A DNA stretch of 7,753 bases from an uncultured Clostridia bacterium (lineage in GTDB: Bacteria > Bacillota > Clostridia > TANB77 > CAG-508), in contig CAKPCK010000026.1 in the NCBI GenBank assembly GCA_934141555.1, positions 1 through 7,753 of the forward strand, read 5' to 3'. The notes below the pieces were generated by a model that did no database searches, was not told the origin of the DNA, and worked only from the letters and a program-made list of their open reading frames with translations. Each line of letters opens with the position of its first letter. Position 1 is the first letter of the stretch. Below, piece after piece: positions 5,865 through 7,753 of the stretch. A program made the position numbers and the translations under genes.

Positions 5865-7137
5865 AACATACCTCAGAAAAATAAAGCTCTGTCCCTTCTT
5901 TATTAGTTACTTTTTTTCCTGGAGATATTCTTCTTGCAAAATATTGTGTTGTTACCTCATTAAATCCATCAACAAATCTACATGTACTCTCATCATATGA
6001 ATCATATTTTGAAACCGAAAAACCATCCATATCTTCTTCAAACCTCGCATCATTTGGTACAAAAGTTCCCATTGAATGGCCAGCTTCCTCATGTGCAACA
6101 ACCATCTGCAAAACTGGTATCAGTCCACCTCTAACATATGCTGTATTATCTACATCGTTATAAACTGCAAGTGCTCCTTTACCAAAATATTTAACAAATT
6201 CCTTTTCAGGTAATATTTTTATATTTTGCATATTTGCTCCTAATTCACTTAAGAATTTTTCTTTTTCTTCTTTTGAAATTCCTAATTCGTCTAAATATTT
6301 TTCACAACCTTCCATTATATTTTCTCGAAAATAATTTAGTTGGGCTTCTTTACCAAAGACTCCAAGAGCAACTAACCCTGAATATAAATTTCCAACTGTT
6401 TCTGAAAAACCATTATTTATCTTTAATAAATCTTTTAAGTTTGACTGAAAATTGCTAACAATTTCAGCACCTGTTTTCTTTCCTGTTTCATAAAGCCATT
6501 TCAATCCCTCTTGAATTTTGGTACTAAAATCATCAAAATTTGCAATTTTTAATATATTACTTCCCATATCACTAATCCATTTACCTATATCAGCCATATT
6601 GGGTAAATTGAATAAGAATATTGTACTTCTTAGCATTGATATTCCATCATTTAATAAATTTGTAGTTTGTGTAACTGCTTTTACTGATATTTCTATTGCT
6701 AATTGTAAATCTTTTAATGCTCTTTCCAAATCCCCTGCTGAAAATCTTAAACTTGCTGCTAATCCCGCCAAATTTGCTGCGTCTTTTCTCAAGTCTGCTG
6801 CTTCTTTTCTTAATTCTGTTGCCTCTGCTAATAAGCTATCATACAAAGCTTTATTAGCTTCTGCTTGAGCTACATCTGGCTCATAATTTTCTCCTGTTTT
6901 TGTATATGAATTAGTCTCAGGATCATATTCTGTTTCTTCAACAAGTCTTTGTGGATTAAGATCAATTTTTGATGCTTCAATTTCATTTTCAATTGCTTTA
7001 GTTTCATTTTCGATTGCCTTTGATTCTTTCTCTTTCGCACTATTCTCATACCTTTCAGCTTCTAATAACATATTTTTTTTAGTTTCTCCTAGTTGACTAG
7101 AAACTTTATCTGCTATACTCTTTGTAAATTCAAACAT
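5806..7137 (-). CDS. Coiled-coil protein with C-terminal metallopeptidase-like domain, frameshifted near its end
   Basis: The frame gives 443 residues, the last 19 or so (after Cys424) probably out of frame. There is no signal peptide and no clear transmembrane helix. Residues 20-60 are a charged helix with KAIENE twice, seven residues apart. Residues 108-149 are six consecutive heptads with Leu at 109, 116, 123, 130, 137 and 144, so a long coiled coil is likely. Residues about 180-300 form a mixed helical linker. The C-terminal domain has HEEAGH (349-354) in VVAHEEAGHSMG, then GFNEVTTQYF (391-400), whose Glu394 could be the third zinc ligand or part of the active site. HEEAGH has one residue more than the classic HExxH, so activity is uncertain. 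The plan of coiled-coil N-terminus plus C-terminal enzyme resembles secreted bacterial toxins, but I recognise no export domain. The start at 7137 has no close SD; a good one lies 51 bases upstream across a possible hairpin. Confidence 0.7.
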   Translation of the reverse strand: MFEFTKSIADKVSSQLGETKKNMLLEAERYENSAKEKESKAIENETKAIENEIEASKIDLNPQRLVEETEYDPETNSYTKTGENYEPDVAQAEANKALYDSLLAEATELRKEAADLRKDAANLAGLAASLRFSAGDLERALKDLQLAIEISVKAVTQTTNLLNDGISMLRSTIFLFNLPNMADIGKWISDMGSNILKIANFDDFSTKIQEGLKWLYETGKKTGAEIVSNFQSNLKDLLKINNGFSETVGNLYSGLVALGVFGKEAQLNYFRENIMEGCEKYLDELGISKEEKEKFLSELGANMQNIKILPEKEFVKYFGKGALAVYNDVDNTAYVRGGLIPVLQMVVAHEEAGHSMGTFVPNDARFEEDMDGFSVSKYDSYDESTCRFVDGFNEVTTQYFARRISPGKKVTNKEGTELYFSEVCCDYRDRCKFFRKSYKINDR

Positions 7138-7195
7138 ATTTTCATCGTATAATCAATTATATATAAATATTAATCTATGATTGATTAACTCCTTT
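7137..7195 (-). promoter_or_regulatory. Distant SD and hairpin in the leader of the peptidase-like gene
   Basis: On the minus strand a strong SD, AAAGGAG (7195-7189), lies 51 bases before the ATG at 7137, and no start codon stands at normal distance after it. Between them TAATCAAT and ATTGATTA (7187-7180 and 7157-7150) pair perfectly over eight bases. Folding this hairpin would leave about 13 bases between SD and ATG, so the structure could bring them together. Alternatively, the hairpin is chance in AT-rich DNA and the start is weak, or the original start region was changed. Confidence 0.35.
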
Positions 7196-7255
7196 CTTTT
7201 AATATTATAAATTTGCAATATATAATATAAATAATACAATATTTACAATTAATCA

Positions 7256-7645
7256 TTAATTATATTTTATTTTTGTATTTCCTTTTTTACGATTAGCATC
7301 ACCTATAATTTCATTTGCATTATTTATTAATTTAGTGAATAAATTTTCCTTCAATTTATTTTGACTATCAACAAGATTATATTTTTTTTCAACAAGTTCT
7401 TTTATATTTTCTGATTGAATATAAGAATTTGAAGTTTCACCACTTGTCAAAGAGCTTGCTATACTACTAACAGACTCACTACTATTTAATGAACTTCCAA
7501 TATTATTACTAGATCCATCTGTTGATTTAACTTCTTTTGCGATTTCTTTCACTTTTTCACTTATTGATACATCATTGTTTTCTTTTTTTGGTTTCTCTTG
7601 AATAAAATCTCCTATTTGTTTAAATAAGTCTTCTAAAAGTCTCAT
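7256..7645 (-). CDS. Small Ser-rich helical protein of unknown function, first gene of the accessory cluster
   Basis: The product is 129 residues. The ATG at 7645 is secured by AAGGAGG (7658-7652), six bases upstream. Three parts can be seen: an N-terminal amphipathic helix with many Lys and Glu (about 1-40, MRLLEDLFKQIGDFIQEKP), a Ser/Asn/Thr-rich low-complexity linker (about 41-76), and a C-terminal helical part (about 77-115, ENIKELVEKKYNLVDSQNKL) with a basic tail. It has no signal peptide, no transmembrane helix and no cysteine. I do not recognise the family. It lies 118 bases before the coiled-coil peptidase gene in the same direction and behind the only good promoter of the cluster. 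Small helical proteins in this place often help secrete or fold a downstream toxin in type VII-type loci, which is only an analogy here. The Ser-rich linker would also suit a scaffold or adaptor. Confidence 0.65.
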   Translation of the reverse strand: MRLLEDLFKQIGDFIQEKPKKENNDVSISEKVKEIAKEVKSTDGSSNNIGSSLNSSESVSSIASSLTSGETSNSYIQSENIKELVEKKYNLVDSQNKLKENLFTKLINNANEIIGDANRKKGNTKIKYN

Positions 7646-7678
7646 GATTTTCCTCCTTAATTTCCTATTAAATATTAA

Positions 7679-7708
7679 TAAATATCCACCAGCCTAGCTC
7701 AATGTCAA
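7679..7708 (-). promoter_or_regulatory. Probable promoter of the accessory cluster
   Basis: A perfect -35 hexamer TTGACA (7708-7703) is followed on the minus strand by ATATTT at 17 bases (7685-7680) or TATTTA at 18 bases (7684-7679). The -10 is poor, but TGG directly before ATATTT could act as an extended -10. The spacer is oddly GC-rich for this DNA (GAGCTAGGCTGGTGG). Transcription would begin near 7673, some 30 bases before the ATG at 7645, and would cover the genes down to the inverted repeat at 4895-4949. Confidence 0.45.
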
Positions 7709-7753
7709 CAACTTAAGAAAAAATAGTGTAATTACTGAATTAATTAATTGCAC

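Noticed and set aside
6518..6868. Plus-strand open frame of 116 codons opposite the coiled-coil region
   Set aside because: It is the antisense of the heptad repeats (Ala/Ser/Lys-rich), with no SD. The minus-strand frame explains the pattern.
7138..7255. Small gene between the Ser-rich protein and the peptidase-like gene
   Set aside because: All minus-strand frames hit stops quickly. The ATG at 7145 gives only ten codons. Only the SD and the hairpin are of note.
1..7753. CRISPR array, tRNA or rRNA gene, transposase or integrase
   Set aside because: No spaced direct repeats, no cloverleaf or rRNA-like stretch, and no mobile-element protein were seen on either strand.

Overview
The window looks like a piece of chromosome from a low-GC member of the Bacillota, most likely a spore-forming, Clostridia-type anaerobe. 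The evidence is a strongly AT-rich sequence (one asnS line counted by hand is about 25% GC), AAGGAGG-type ribosome binding sites, Bacillota-type promoters, and a gene set of AsnRS, class B penicillin-binding protein, GerS-like protein and MazF. The species cannot be named from this sequence.

Layout. 1-1459 (+): asnS behind a good TTGTAA-17-TATAAT promoter. 1461-2031 (-): a self-contained cassette that encodes one small lipoprotein. It has its own perfect consensus promoter (TTGACA-17-TATAAT), a strong SD and a long GC-rich hairpin terminator, and it is clearly richer in GC (about 42-45% by hand count) than its neighbours. 2033-4859 (-): a compact run of three genes in the order PBP (transpeptidase), GerS-like membrane-anchored protein, MazF toxin. 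No MazE-type antitoxin is encoded next to mazF. 4895-4949: an AT-rich inverted repeat that probably ends transcription arriving from the right. 4928-7645 (-): an accessory cluster behind its own TTGACA promoter. It contains a Ser-rich small helical protein, a long coiled-coil protein ending in a metallopeptidase-like domain that is broken by a frameshift, a 78-residue helical protein, and the degraded continuation of that last gene.

The left half mixes housekeeping and probable sporulation or cell-wall functions. The PBP would act outside the membrane in septum or cortex peptidoglycan, the GerS-like protein would be tethered to the same face, and MazF is a cytoplasmic mRNA interferase. The right half resembles the general plan of contact-dependent or secreted toxin loci: a small helical partner upstream, then a coiled-coil delivery region fused to a C-terminal enzyme domain. 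I recognise no standard export domain (LXG, WXG100, RHS), so secretion is inference only. Several lesions in its 3' half (one peptidase frameshift, two homopolymer frameshifts and one in-frame stop) suggest that it is decaying, or that the assembly carries indels there. The two most notable elements are the foreign-looking lipoprotein cassette and this unrecognised, partly decayed peptidase locus.
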